Shown: positions 35,201 to 46,825, counted from the first letter of the stretch. The stretch is 64,000 bases of DNA from Haemonchus contortus (GCA_000469685.2 LS997565.1:5715005-5779004); one strand, 5' to 3'. The notes: a model not told the origin generated them from the letters alone. Program-made: numbers and translations.

Positions 35201-38200
35201 AATTGGTCCCTGCACTGGCGTCTATATTTGCTGTTACTGTTGCTGAAGAATGTTTTTAGGAACAAACCGGTCATGATCACAAGGAACGGGCGAGATGCTT
35301 AAAACGGGAGCCTTTGAGACCCTCTAAGGCCTTACCCATCTATTATACTCAGTTGTACAATTTTGCCTTTGCGGACGTTTTCATATGCATTTTCATTACC
35401 ATAAAAAGAAAGGCGAGCCTTTGCGTGAAGGAATACATTCATCGTGAGACGAGATTTTAAAGTACAACTTCCTTAAGAAGTCATGAGAAACCGCCTTTTT
35501 ATAAGCCCAAAGAACAGGACGTCATAATGGATTAGGAACGGTAGCTGATTATGCAGAATCTCAAGCGTTCCTGCTGATACATGGGAGCGACGAAACAGGT
35601 ATACGGTTAAGAGGGTCTTAAGAATGGGAATGCATACCTTCTCGTTACCAGTTCTTCCTACCTATCAGTTCCTTGTTTGGTCTGCTCGTGATTGTAGAAG
35701 TTGTCAACTGTACAGTTCAATGATATGTTGGATTGACTCTATGAAATATCAGTCGATTCCCTCGGATGAGCCGCACTTTTGATTTCCTTTTGAGGTTACC
35801 ACCTCGAAGGCCCTAGGTGATTATGAATGAGAAAAAAAAATCACTTGGGCGTCTTCGGCGAGCAGTTCCTTCCGGCCACCTGAACTCTTTGATATTGGAA
35901 CAATGGGATTTCAATAAGAAGAATCATAAGCCAATATTCTACGTGACTAATCGCTCAAATAGCCTAATTGCGTCAATCAAGCCGTTTCCTATCTGAGGGA
36001 ATGAAAAGAGGCTTAATCATTGGCGGTCGCCCATTCTTCGCGTGTTTGGATGTCGGAATTTAAGCACTCGCCCTGTTACCCCGACTGCAGACCTCAAGAG
36101 GTGAGCGTATGGTGGAACCCGTCCCTTTTCTCTCTCTTTTGTTTTTGGTTGGTGCTTATTCTTCGCTGTTTTTATCATTGCTGTTCAATTACTGATCAGT
36201 TCCACAGCTACAATCCAATTACTGATCAGCTCTATGCTCGCTAAGGTACGTAACTTGCGAGTTTTCAATGGACCAGGTGTGCTCAGTAAAAGGAACAGTT
36301 TTTTACCAGTGACTGCTTCTGACAGTAAGAGGGAAGAGCTTTCGGGACATCGATGTTCCTTACAAAATTGTTGTGAACTGGTTTATAAATGCAAAGTTAG
36401 CATATACTTCTGGAGAACCACTACCTGAAATCTCCTATTTTATTAGAAGGGACTGCCTGACCCATGACATCCCTCTGTTGTGGTCATGAATTTATTGTCC
36501 CCTTGTAACGCCTTTGTTCCTTGGAATTCCAAAGCCATTGACAGTGGCTTTGACGTCAGAGGTAATGCTCTCGTTTAGTATATCGTTTTTCTTCTAAGTC
36601 GTTCTCCGTCTGCTGTGATCAGCCTTGTTTGGAGTGTTGACGGTATGGATGAGAGTGTTTGCTATTGGAGAAGTCGAGCGTTTACTGCCATGATTGACTG
36701 TTCGCGGAGTTTTTCGTCGCAGCCAGTCGGTTTTTTGTCGTCACCGGGCTATCGCTATTGAATCTATCGCTTTCTATTGTCGACGTTTGTTGGCTCAGTG
36801 AGTAGTTTTCGTTAAATGGGGTCACATTTACATCTAGATCAAACTTTGTAGTTTCGTGTGACATACTTTCTCCAAAGGACTTCCGGAATACGGCGGTTCA
36901 CTCCACTTTTTCGGTGATTTTATTGCCCAGAAGCCTAATGACGCCGCCTGCCAGTAGTTATCTATCCGATCAAGCATCTCATAGAATTAAAAGAATGTCA
37001 GCCATTTTCGTCATGCTGCTGGCGTGATTAATTTAGCTTAATTTATTAGCCTATCGTAAGGCATTATCATTGCCGCAGCGATGCTTGCCCCTGTTCTTAG
37101 CAGTGAAGTTTGGTGGTCAGCACTATCGCCCGAGTTCCGGGAATGTGGGTTCACCATTGTTCGTTCTATTCAGAGGTATTCCTTATCAGGTTTCGCCTAC
37201 AACTGGTTTGATCCGTTTGATAGGGTCGGCTTGGGGTGGAAAGTTTTGAGCAGGTTAGACATCATTCCCAGTAAAAGCCGTCCTGTCTAGATCGTCGAAT
37301 CTGTTCCGTTAGTTGATGTCTAGAGAAAAGGACGGTAGCGTGGCTTTTGACCCTGTATAGGGTTTTCGTCCAGATGTTTCCATTTACAGTTTAATTTTTT
37401 CGCGTAACTCGAATTCTAATTCTTACTAGTAGCGTATTAACTGGACGACAGTTGCTGTGGTTCCTGAAGTATGCAACATCTCATTTTCAAAGAACTATTA
37501 ATTACTCTCATTGAAAACGGGTCCAATTTGACGGGAATTAAGCATCATCACCGGACTGCGCATCCTCTTGGCCGTTGCACGAACTCACCCGGTTAGCTGG
37601 AGAGCTCCATGACTCATTAGGCAGCCGAACGGACGTTCTTTGCTAGTCCTGGGACAATCATGTCTCTTAGGTACTTTGTATTTTTTATATTGATCAGCTG
37701 GTATTATTGTTTCTCTTTCTTTTCATATTCGAATTAGAATAGGCAATTTTGGTTGGCATTCTTTCGGTGTGTTGGAATTAATTATTGCTTTCGATGAAGA
37801 ATTCCAAAAACACATCAATTGGGATAGAATTGTGATGGTTGGTTTGGATGGTTCCATCCATATGGATCGCTTCTTCCGAGGGTTTTCAGCGTCCACATTG
37901 GGACAATTAAGCTTTCTCCATTACTATGAGTCACATCGCTTTGTTTTATGGTTAATGTTATTCTAAAGACTTTAGTGGGCGATGAAAAACCATGTGTAAA
38001 ATTGCTTTTTGGCATGATTTTTTGAGTGTAGGTGTCCGCCCACAAGTACGATGCAACCAAAACTTACAACGAGAAATCCCCTCTTCGCGCTCTTCCATTC
38101 CTAAACGTAAGTGCTTGTGTATAAGATTGTGCTATACACTGTGTAGAGGAAAGAGGGATGTGGGCTTCGCGTTTTGTTTCTCTGAAACACGCTAATGGAA

Positions 38201-41200
38201 GGGCTAGCCCCGTGCTGAGGCATTCTAAAGGGGTGCTAGGCGTGAACTTTGACCTCATTGAGATGAGAATTACATAAACTAGACTAGTTAAGTTTTCGAA
38301 TTTCAATTTGAAGCACTACACATACGGTCTATGAGATGTAGGTCTCGGCTAGCCTTTTTGCGGTTAGTGAGCTGGTTCTTTGCATTACAATGGAAGGCTT
38401 GACCCCTACTCTTTCCCCTTTAGAGTCATTATTCCTTACTTTCGTCTTCTCTTATGTGTAGTAAGAACTTTTGCAATGTAATACGGAAGCTTAATAAATA
38501 GAAAGTCTAAAATGCCATGAATTATCTTATCTTTCCGTTCCTTCCTTTTTAGTGCTTTGTTTACCGCTTTGAAGTCTTATGGCCCTTTTTCTTCGTTGAA
38601 ATAGTCGTGAGACATATCATCAATGCTGATGAATTTCCTTATTTGCTAACTATTACCAGGTCCCCTTATATCGCCTATTCACCCCATTTGCCTTTTATAC
38701 TTCCAAACAACTTTTATGAGGCGCCATGACTGGTTTATCTAACGTGGGTGTTTTGCTAAAAGTAATGATAAGGTAAATAGCTTGTTTATTTTGGACGCTG
38801 CAGTGTTACCAGTTGTCCCAAACCGGGAAGCATTATTGTTTGTCTTTGATGATATAGCTAGTCAACAATTCGTATCTGGATGGATTGAAATGCGATGTGG
38901 ATGTTTGTTTGCGGCGTGAATTATTCAAGAGGCAAAGGATAATTGGAACGAAATCGGACCCCCGACCCGTATACGCGATGTAATGGCTGGCCAGCTTCAT
39001 TCCGTATACGTTTCCATTTCGTAAACTAAAAGGTAGAGCAGCTCTAACTTGGTTTCAACCTTTGTTCTGTTCGATTGAATTTGTTTATCTTCTCGGATGA
39101 ATTCCAAATTTTCGTTTTATTTCGGTGAAATTCATGAAGGTATTTACTAGGGGAAGAACATTTGCGACTGCGTGATTAAGTGACTCACCAGTGCCCAGCT
39201 GTCCAAGTTCTTACCGAGTTTTGATTCCGTTGCAATGAGTTGTTCCATGCGCTATACGATGTGCAGCTGCTTGTTTCGACTAAAAAAGCCCGCTTTGACT
39301 CAGCAGTCCGTGAAGAAATTCGTGGCGAATGAGACGAAATGCCCTGCAAATCATTCGTTCATCCGTAGCAGCGAAAGGTGGCTTTCATTGTGCAGAAGGT
39401 GCCATTTGATGGTTAATGTGGTGGAGTGTTGTGGCCGAGACGGCGTAGCTTCACTAGACATCGGTTGTTACAATAAAGCGCTGAAAACTATCGCAACCTT
39501 AATCATCTCAACGCCTCTGTCAAGTCGCCCTTGCTCCAACATAGCTGCCAGCGCTAGCGATAGGCCAACTGGCGGGCTGACTGCTGGCTGGCCATCTAAC
39601 TAAATGGCTGCGCCATCGATGATTCAGAGGAAATATTGCGAAACGTGGCCCGAAGGTGTTTGCTCTGATAAAGTTGTTCGCATAAATTTAGGATACTTTC
39701 AGTGTTAGGCAAATTCTGTAAATTCTCCCAGCCTGTTTTGCTTCATTGATCAATGTTTTTTGGATCGAGCATTTGATTATCATCCTGTACTTTCACATGG
39801 TGGTATGGTCTCTGAAAGCAATGTGTTTGGACTGCTTTATTTTGGATGTCATTCTCCACTTTTTTTTTTGAAGACTTTCTCTTTTTTTTTTATTCCTATG
39901 ACCTCTTCACAGTCTGTTGTGCAGGCCCAGCCCATTCCAATACCTTGCAAAGGTTTCTTATCGAGGAAATCTTCCTTTTTTCTCTTTCTCTTCCTTGTTT
40001 TCTGAAAAACTTCAATTTCACACGGTAGCAATGAGGCGTATAGCGTACGATTTTGAAAGAGATGTTTGTATGGTTGACTGGCGACCGCGTCGGTCCATTA
40101 GACAGCAATCCTTAGCCTAGCGTGGTTGCTTTTCTCTGAGTTTTTAGTGGTTGGTTTAGTGGCGCGGTTGTTAGGGGACCGGATAAAACGAACATGGGAA
40201 TCTTCTAATTGGGGACGTGATCGTTGAAATTTTTTTATGGGTGATTTGGATTGAAGTTTTGCCCAGCGTTCAGGACAACTTTGCATGAAAAGCATTTTCA
40301 CAATCGTTCCATCCAATTTATGTTGTTGAGATGGCTTTCACGCCTTTTTGTTCTGAGACTTTCCCATCATTTTCTTTTGATCGTTCGTATATTAGTGTGA
40401 TTGTGCTAGACAATCTCCATGTTATGGTGGGATTGTCGGGAGAGCGTTCCGTTGAAGCTGAGTGATTGCATTGCCTGTTCATCGAATTGAGTTACCCGAA
40501 CAATGTCGCTAACAGCTGAGGTATGATTATTTTTCCGTTTCTCGCCTTTGCCGATCGTTAAAGAACCATTGAAATGCTCAGTCGTCGGCTGGAATGCTGA
40601 AAATGCTAACCATCACTTGCAGCAATCACCCTCTCATCTTCCCCGACAATCTCCTCGCAAGTCCTGCATTACCATCTCCATAGTGTTCGACAGAGCTCCA
40701 GGTTCAGTGACGGCTGCTAGAAGGAATCTCACTGAACTTAGGGTCGTGATCTCGTTTTTAATCAAGATCCCTTGCCCAGCCTTAGTTGACTTAAAGCTGC
40801 TCGGCTAGTCGATTGCTATTGTCTTGGGGATATCGTGAGATTTCTCCCTACTTAGGACTTTTTCTGATGCGAATCATTCTGCCGTTGGAACAACTGCCTC
40901 TCTAGGCCTGAGTATGTCGTTATTAAGTAGCTAAGAAATTCGATAGTCTAATAAACATCGCAACAGGACTCTGTTACTGCCTAGGTGTCTGGTCGTGCTC
41001 TTGAAGGCCTCTACTTAGGTAGCTGAGTTGTAATAGTTCATAAGTTTGGTACTTCCTCAGAAGGGTTGTGAAGCGACAAGTTTTCATATTAATGTGAAAT
41101 CTAGTCTTTTCGGCTGTACAGGAAGGGAATTATCTCAGATTTATTTGTGTAGTATGACCTTTCGAGCAACTTTGCTCATATTTTAGAATATTTCATTTAT

Positions 41201-44200
41201 TGTTGGGCTTCTTTGTTGACCTTTCTTCCTTTCTTGAAAAACTGGCTTCTTCGGTCTTAAGGATAAATGCGGCCTTGCGTTTTCATGGTGGGGTTGATTG
41301 GTGGGGCATTCCATTAGGAAACTTGTCAAGCGGAAGTTATTCCTACTTTCCCTACGTTCTTGACAGAATTCTTAGCAAATGGTTTTGCTAGCGAAGAATG
41401 CGCTTCTGGGCATTCTGCACTCTGTAGATGCTCATCCTTCTGAAAGTTATTGTATTGGTATGGGAAAGGTGGACGAGTGACACGTGCAAGATCCGTGGAT
41501 CTGATACCACAGACCGAATAGGCCATTCATCTCGGCAGAATGGGCTATTCGAAGACAGCATTACTGTCTTCAGTATGAACAGGGTTCGCTTCTCATTGTC
41601 CTAGTGAGGTATACAGTGAAATATTGAATATAAGTACGTTATGTGGCGTCTTTTAGGAAAACGATCCGTCTTGAATAGGTTTCTTTTTCACATTACTGGT
41701 GTTACAATGATCGCTAATGGCTTGTATTATTGCCAAAAGTGCAGGTTGTTAAAATTAATGGGAAATCGTTCTATGAAAACACCCTAGAAGAAGAGTGTTG
41801 GCAATGAGTCAGACGTTTGACAAAACCGTCAGAATTTCAATGACGCAAAAGTGAATGTCCTTTCATTTTCTCGCGAAGAAAAACATCAAGCCATTCATGG
41901 AAGCTGAATTCTTCTTATTGTCGTATTCGTCGTTTGATCCGTTTTTCTTAACAGCAAATTAATTCCTTTCTCTTTTTTTTTCAGAACCCACTTTTCTCGC
42001 CCGTCGCTACTCGACACCGTCGCACATACAGAATGCGTGGTTTGACGGATTCGCCTGTAAATGTGGATTCTGCTGGAAGTAGTGGTGGATCGACTGAAGA
42101 GAATCATGAAGGAAATACAAGTTCTGGAACTGCCAGTCCACAGTCAGCTGCGTGAGTTTGTGTTTATACTTCCCAAAGGCGCAACGCTCACGTTTATAAA
42201 TCGCTGTGGGTGTGGGTTTGTCGGGGATACCGCATTTTGGTGGGGACATGAGACGACTCTCAGAGCTGTTACGATTGTTCTGTTAGGCCGGTGGCTTGCT
42301 CTGGTTTGCAGTAGGTTAGAGCACTAGCTCCTCTCGATGGCTGAAAATTTAGTTTGAACTGGGAAAAGCTTTGTTATTCTCGCTAAATGCTGTTACGGTA
42401 TACTTCTTTGTGGAGTACCGTACCATTCATAGTTCACTATGCTCAGGTCTTTTCCGATTCCTGTGTACTTTAGATAATTCATTCCGGCTATCTGATAAAT
42501 GAATTTCTTTATGTTTAGGCAGTCTCCGATTCCAGCAGTAGCCATCAGCCATGAAACATACAACGCACCAAGGTCTATTCTGACGTCCAACAACAACGAA
42601 CTCAAAGTACGACCTTCTTTTTTGTAGAAGCTGCGATTCAGCTTCTTATATTATACATTCTCCGTAGGCAAAACTTCACTCATGTAAAGGCAGGGGGTGC
42701 CTACAGGAATGAAGTTCCTAATGAGCAGTGGTCAGGTTGATAAGAAACATCGGAGCAGATGAACTTTTGTCAAAAGGAAGGCTGTAGAGATACTTTGCCA
42801 GAGTACTGAGAGGATAATGAGAAGTAGGAAAGAAAGGCCTGTAAAATGCCTGTAGGCCTAATTGGGGCTAATTTTTATTTTTATTTTTGAGGAGTCCATT
42901 TGTAGTTCTGAATGAAATCCAACCATAGTGTGGTTGAAAGCTTATAAAAAAGCAGTCGCTAACTATAGTCTCTTGAGCATGCCCTCTTTCGTTCATAACC
43001 AATTCCAGGGCGAATTACTGCTTTATTACTACCCAACTGTTTTGGAACCAATTGCTTAAATGGGGGAGGGCAGTGGTCTGGAACGATAGTGCGTCTGTTC
43101 GAGTAGGTGAAAAGTAATCAGAGTCTGAAATTGTGGTAGAAACGTAGTGGATCAGTGAGAGAGCGAATGTTCTAAGCAGTATGCCTTTTCTTTGTGTCTT
43201 TTTTAGTTTAACTGGGAATTTAATATAGCCATTGGTTTGCAAGCGTAGGCGGCTTATTCAACAAACGTGCTCATTCGATGGAGGTGATTTGTTCCATGTT
43301 TCACTGGGCTGAAATATTGCCTTGCTGTGAAAGCTTGGCTGTCAGTGAAGGCATTTAGTCGTGATTCAGATTGATGGGGCATATTTTGTGTGGGCATTTT
43401 TAAACTGCTACGCTTTTCAGATCCGTAGCGCTCTTAGCTCCCCAGCCGCCTACCTCAATCAAACTCCTCGAAGCTCCACGTATGTGAAGAGATTGGTGGA
43501 GAAAGGATGTAACAAGCATGCAGAGGTGAAGAATACGTGCAAGCACTGATTTCAAATGATTTTGACATTGGTTTGGTTTGAAAGCTCTCCTTCTAGAAGC
43601 CTTCCTCACTAAAAATCTCTCCATTGATTGTTTGGGGCATTTTTTGCGCTTTTCTAGGGTCCAACTACTGGGAAACCAATCTGGTTGACAGGTTTTGGCT
43701 TTTTCATGAATGACATGCGCCCTCGCATAAGCCTCGTACATTTCTTTGATTGATAACTTAGCGTCTATGAACCGACGATCTCGCATGCAGTTTTTCTAAT
43801 CCTAATTGAGGCTATAGATCATAGACGGAACTCATTTCCTGAAAAAAGGCTGTACCTGTCTGTTTTTTCTATTTCCACGCAAATTCCTAGGAAGCGTACG
43901 GCTTCGAGAGTACGAACAATCTGGAGTATCGTTAATCGCATGAGGCATTCTATAAATGAAAAAGTAATACTTCCTTTCCCGATGGATGTACTCAAACAGC
44001 TACTTCTAAATGAGAATTTTCAACTGGATTCCCAACAAGCTGCGAAGTCATTAGGACCTGACTGAGAGAATTCAAACGCGCTCCTCAATTGTTCCTTGCA
44101 AAGTTGAGCCAATGTTTCTAAGTTATTTCGAATTTAACTACTTTAGGATATACTATCGCCGGATGTCCGTCGTAAGGCTGAAGCGAATTTGAGTCGTACT

Positions 44201-44582
44201 CCATCAGTGCAGTCCCTGCGTGGTTCGATGGGAAATCTTGCCGGCTGGCGAGGATCAGTGTCCAATCTTGCGGAAGATTCGCTGAATATGAATCGATTCA
44301 AGAGCTTGGTACGTTGTATCATCTGATTCCATTTTTTCCATATTTTGCACGAGTTTTTTATGGCTCTGTGTTCCTTTTCTTTCAAATTCACCTCTTGACT
44401 TACCTCTTCAGAATCCAAGCTATCGTTCGTTCAATGCCAAAAAGAACACAGAAAAACAGCAAGAAGTGATTGATCGTCTGAGTCGACTGCGAGAAAATCT
44501 TCGATCGAGGGAGAATTTTGTAGAGCGAGGTGTGCTACCGAAACATCAAGTAACTCCGTCATCGACTGCCGTGAAAACTTAA
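19979..44582 (+). CDS. Multi-exon coiled-coil, Ser/Arg/Pro-rich protein (probable cytoskeletal or microtubule-associated)
   Basis: I joined 21 exons by GT/AG borders and matching phases: 19979-20095, 21424-21537, 22611-22703, 22895-23009, 23151-23267, 23335-23467, 23522-23651, 23761-23940, 26633-26740, 26803-26968, 27087-27223, 28588-28649, 32112-32198, 32423-32525, 33504-33554, 38032-38106, 41985-42151, 42519-42606, 43421-43525, 44147-44308, 44412-44582 (TAA). They total 2481 nt, 827 codons with stop, with no internal stop. Seen: Pro/Ile/Gln-rich N-terminus (residues about 40-185), Ser-rich linker, charged coiled coil (about 225-310), a long basic Ser-rich region, and a C-terminal helix near residues 780-810. 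SxIP-type motifs, known elsewhere as EB1-binding sites, occur at about residues 510 and 654. Inferred: a disordered coiled-coil microtubule-associated protein. A CCDC66-like or other coiled-coil family is possible but not recognised. The true start may lie upstream (see 18034-18054). Confidence 0.72.
23335..23940 (+). CDS. Exons 6-8 of the coiled-coil gene: Ser-rich linker and central coiled coil
   Basis: Exons 23335-23467, 23522-23651 and 23761-23940, separated by introns of only 54 and 109 bp, the most compact part of the gene. Exon 6 begins with a Ser-rich run and ends in DYDEQIAERKR. Exons 7 and 8 encode a highly charged Glu/Arg/Lys helix of about 75 residues typical of a coiled coil, followed by the segment KHVLEGADKSPELERRLLGV, which is less repetitive and the best seed for a homology search. 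The exon 6/7 junction splits an Arg codon (CG|G). Confidence 0.78.
23941..26632 (+). other. Intron of the coiled-coil gene
   Basis: A 2.7 kb intron between exons 8 and 9 starting GTTTTTTTT. No exon of matching phase and no repeat was recognised. Confidence 0.65.
26633..28649 (+). CDS. Exons 9-12 of the coiled-coil gene: basic, Ser-rich region
   Basis: Exons 26633-26740, 26803-26968, 27087-27223 and 28588-28649. All have clear pyrimidine-AG acceptors. For exon 11 two donors are possible (27223, GTAAGA; 27237, GTAAGC). Using the first leaves phase 0 and lets exon 12 (DYEASSGYQPSNNSYSKRR, phase 0 in, phase 2 out) join exon 13; using the second skips exon 12 and also joins exon 13 in frame, so exon 12 could be a cassette exon. 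The sequence is rich in Ser, Arg and Lys with no fold visible. Confidence 0.66.
29168..29240 (+). repeat. (CTGT)n tetranucleotide microsatellite
   Basis: About 14 uninterrupted copies of CTGT, then interrupted copies to about 29240. It lies in the 3.5 kb intron of the coiled-coil gene, directly before the GC-rich repeat array. Confidence 0.95.
29340..30190. repeat. GC-rich minisatellite with a recurrent CCGCCCAC...GGGCGG hairpin
   Basis: Seven hairpin cores of the type CTCCGCCCACAAGGGGCGGGG occur at about 29349, 29492, 29643, 29801, 29903, 30030 and 30158, spaced roughly 100-155 bp. The last units are near identical and share the spacer GTCCCCATGGACCTAGAAAG and GGTAGGAGTACAGGCG; the first three are diverged. 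The array lies inside an intron of the coiled-coil gene. Confidence 0.9.
29764..29862. repeat. 99-bp near-perfect palindrome within the minisatellite
   Basis: GTCATGGAGGCAGAACTCAT reads outward to the hairpin core and back as ATGAGTTCTGCCTCCATGAC. Arms are about 47 bp with one clear mismatch (T/C) near the centre and a loop of a few bases. Confidence 0.92.
30581..30729. mobile_element. Short inverted-repeat element (MITE-like)
   Basis: Left arm GCGGATTCGCGTGAAGTGCA and CTGGCTGGCAATCT are matched in reverse complement on the right by AGATTGCCAGCCAG and TGCACGTGAATCCGC; inner arms share AATAGGAAAA and GGAATT. Total about 149 bp, arms about 65 bp and roughly 85% matched, small loop. No clear target duplication. 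Confidence 0.78.
32112..33554 (+). CDS. Exons 13-15 of the coiled-coil gene, with an SxIP motif
   Basis: Exons 32112-32198, 32423-32525 and 33504-33554. Exon 13 carries PPSKIPIATPF, a good SxIP (Ser-x-Ile-Pro) match in a Pro/Ser/basic context. Exon 14 has two usable donors (after CTG near 32508 and after GCG at 32525), both phase 0. Exon 15 is 51 bp, ends at a GTAAGT donor, and is read in phase 0 because that frame alone joins exon 16 without a stop. Confidence 0.62.
32675..32722. repeat. Perfect 16-bp stem hairpin
   Basis: ATGACCCCCACGGCAT and ATGCCGTGGGGGTCAT are exact reverse complements separated by a 16-base loop (32691-32706), in an intron of the coiled-coil gene. Confidence 0.9.
34059..34311. 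mobile_element. Non-autonomous piggyBac-type MITE
   Basis: The body 34063-34307 (245 bp) starts CCCATTGCGTACCGC and ends with its exact complement GCGGTACGCAATGGG, flanked on both sides by TTAA. CCC...GGG termini with TTAA target duplications are the hallmark of the piggyBac superfamily. No transposase is present. It is GC-richer than the surrounding intron. Confidence 0.82.
36050..36100 (+). CDS. Candidate alternative first exon for a short isoform of the coiled-coil gene
   Basis: ATG at 36050 opens 17 codons (MSEFKHSPCYPDCRPQE) ending exactly at a GTGAGC donor in phase 0. Exon 16 at 38032 accepts phase 0, so an internal promoter here would give a C-terminal isoform containing the second SxIP motif and the terminal helix. 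Only the ATG, open frame and donor are seen; no promoter or trans-splice acceptor is obvious. Confidence 0.25.
38032..42606 (+). CDS. Exons 16-18 of the coiled-coil gene
   Basis: Exons 38032-38106, 41985-42151 and 42519-42606, with introns of 3.9 and 0.4 kb. Exon 16 to 17 reads SPLRALPFLNNPLFSPVATR across the junction, which looks like one continuous conserved segment. Exon 18 opens with AQSPIPAVAIS, a second SxIP-type motif. Exon 17 is Ser/Gly-rich towards its end. Phases are 0, 2 and 0. Confidence 0.68.
38107..41984 (+). other. Intron of the coiled-coil gene
   Basis: A 3.9 kb intron between exons 16 and 17. An exon-like piece at 40621-40702 (TTGCAG acceptor, open in two frames) does not keep the frame into exon 17. 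An open frame at 39235-39603 is Cys-rich but lacks splice context. Confidence 0.6.
43421..44582 (+). CDS. Exons 19-21 of the coiled-coil gene: C-terminal part and stop
   Basis: Exons 43421-43525, 44147-44308 and 44412-44582, each entered in phase 0. Exon 20 contains two Ser-Leu-Arg/Asn repeats (VQSLRGSMGNL and GSVSNLAED). Exon 21 ends in a basic helix with heptad-like Leu spacing (VIDRLSRLRENLRSRE) and a Ser/Thr tail before TAA at 44580-44582. A small open piece at 43894-43933 has an acceptor but would break the frame of exon 20 and was excluded. Confidence 0.75.
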
Positions 44583-46825
44583 AAAAAGTTCGTTGCTTGC
44601 CACCACCTAGCCAGCTAGGGTCTTGAGAACGTGTCTCAAAAGCCTTTGAGTTGTGGCTTTATACACAAACTCATTTCCGTGTTTGTTGTGCTCCATTTCC
44701 TATCCATGACTCGCTAAAAACCTTTAACAAATAACTTTTCAATATCTGTGTATGTATCTTCCGATTTCTCATCTCTGACTCTTTGTTCATGCTCACAATT
44801 GAGTTTTTCCGCAACTACCATTTTATGGTAGAAATGAAATTGAAGCCTGCCCTTAGGATTTGAGCAGGCGCTTCAAAAACTCTTGATGTTGTGCAGGCAT
44901 CGCGATCGTGATGCAAAAAGTGCGTATCGATCGCTTCCCTGCGCGCCTGTCGACATTTTTAGTGTTGTGGGATATGGGGCTGCTACGCAGTCACGTGCGG
45001 GGCTGCTACGCAGTCGCGTAGGCGCTGCAGAGAAATGCATCGTAAGCGAAGCGTACTCTCTCATCTAACGCGTACTTAACCGTGACGTAACAAACTAATA
45101 GAATTTCCTTTTTACCCTTTAATTGATACTTTCATGCCTAGGTATCAAATGAACTTTTTATGCATATTAGAAAGGCCCTGTGTTTGGTAATGACACAATC
45201 ATAGGCATATTCTTCTGTTTTTTTTCTATCATGTAGATAGTGATCATGTGAATTTCATCCTTTCCTGCTCGACAAGAAGCTTCATATCGTGTTTATTTGT
45301 TTACATTTAGCATGTAAGGATAGTAGTAAATGTAGATTGCTCTACATACGGTCATTATACTAGCTTCACTATGTGATACGGTTGTTTTTTGTCTATGTAA
45401 AGATGTACCCTGTATTTAATCACTTGACTGCATGTTAATGAAGTCATAAATGACAGTTTTGATGTCAAGATTACGAGTTTTTTTTTGAAAGGATGATTGT
45501 AAAATGGGTGGAGCCCCAAGTTATTGAATGTAAGGTACTCTTAACCGAAACGAGTGGAAAGGCGTTGGACTGAAGCGATATCAGTGAGTTGGTTCCCGGA
45601 ACAGTATTAATCGAATGAGAAGTCTGACATGCTTGCAGTCAGTGAAACCTCAGGTTTGCGTCATGCATTGGAATTACAATCGAGATCCTGTGGTCCACAG
45701 CTAACCCATGAGGGCCTGATCGTCACAAATTTCCAATTGAGGTCGAATAAATTCCTTGTTTTTGGATGCAAATCAGAATTAAGTGTCGATCCTGATAGCC
45801 AGATCAGATATTAGATCCAACTAGGGAGTTGATTTTGTAGGTAGACCAGTGGGTCCACTATTCCTGCTTCTGCTTTCGTACCGTTCTGACAGATAAGCTA
45901 ATCCCTAAGTGATCAGGGTTAATTAAGCTCCTCTAGGATAAGCCATGCTTTTGACTTGCAGCTGTAATCTGGGAGAAGCAGCCAGGCTGCAAAATTACCT
46001 GTAGAAGTGATGCAGTGTTTATCCCGGGAAAATATGATAATCCTGACATGACGGGAATGAATAGGATTTTGCCTAGACTAAGGTGAGTCCTGGACAAACG
46101 CATATGCTAGGGTTGCTGGCCACGCGCTGACTGGCCAGTATATGTGCTGCCATGGAGAAGCCGAAGCGTTACTCCATTGTAGTACTAAATGTTCGGTTTA
46201 AGTGAGTGCAGCCGTTAGAGAGTATAGAGAGCTCATGAGAGGTAGAAGATAGCGGTCAAGGGGGACCGAGCTCATTGCACTAAACTAAGATTTTTGTGAT
46301 GGCAATTCATGGGTCATTATGCGGAAAGGTAATTGACCACATGGCAATATGCTGTGGCCGGTTGAAGTCAGTGCTACGAATTTGATTGAGCATTTCAACT
46401 TCCGATACGTTGGGGTAACTCCGAGTACATCAGATTATTCCTTGATCGCAGTCAATCCCATTGAAACACTCTATGCTACACCGATATATAGGCTATACAA
46501 TAATTAGCTAAACATATCTTTCACAGTGAATAGTTCCATTGAGTAGACGACAAACTGTTGGGACAAACTGTTGGTTATACTATGACCTCCAGTTTTGTAG
46601 GATAGTCAAGTCATGCATCACTCCTGGGTCGTCTAATTAGAGGCAGATACGAAGCAGCTTGAGAGTATCAAAGCACTGTCATCCGATCGCTCAGGCAAAA
46701 GCTGCTGCTGTTGTGAACGGTAGCAGAATGCGTGGCACATCCTAAACAAGAACTGATTTTTTATGCTCTGCATTTTGACTTATATTTCACACGTGAAAAT
46801 GTATGGAAATGGGTGCCTGTATAAA
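44583..46825. other. 3' flank of the coiled-coil gene and intergenic DNA
   Basis: No gene seen. It contains the CpG-rich patch and 23-bp tandem duplication near 44976-45021. A distant AATAAA occurs at about 45746; no nearer canonical polyadenylation hexamer was noticed. Confidence 0.55.
44976..45021 (+). repeat. Tandem duplication, 23-bp unit
   Basis: GGGGCTGCTACGCAGTCACG and GGGGCTGCTACGCAGTCGCG follow each other head to tail, about 400 bp past the stop codon of the coiled-coil gene in a locally CpG-rich patch (44890-45070). Confidence 0.8.

Larger units (their letters stand above)
33555..38031 (+). other. Intron of the coiled-coil gene with a MITE and short palindromes
   Basis: A 4.5 kb intron between exons 15 and 16. 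It holds the piggyBac-type MITE (34059-34311), a cluster of GATCGATATC-type palindromes at 34323-34365, and the candidate alternative first exon at 36050-36100. Confidence 0.6.

Noticed and set aside
39235..39603. 122-codon Cys-rich ORF
   Set aside because: Inside an intron, no splice borders, no recognisable domain; it may be chance.
40621..40702. Exon-like piece with TTGCAG acceptor (QSPSHLPRQSPRKS)
   Set aside because: Entered in the required phase 0 it leaves phase 1, which breaks the frame of the exon at 41985.
43400..43786. 128-codon minus-strand ORF
   Set aside because: Its downstream third is the antisense of coding exon 19 of the coiled-coil gene and the rest lies in the next intron; no splice or start support.
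43894..43933. Small open piece after CCTAG (EAYGFESTNNLEY)
   Set aside because: Its possible donors leave phase 1 or 2, which produces a stop in exon 20.
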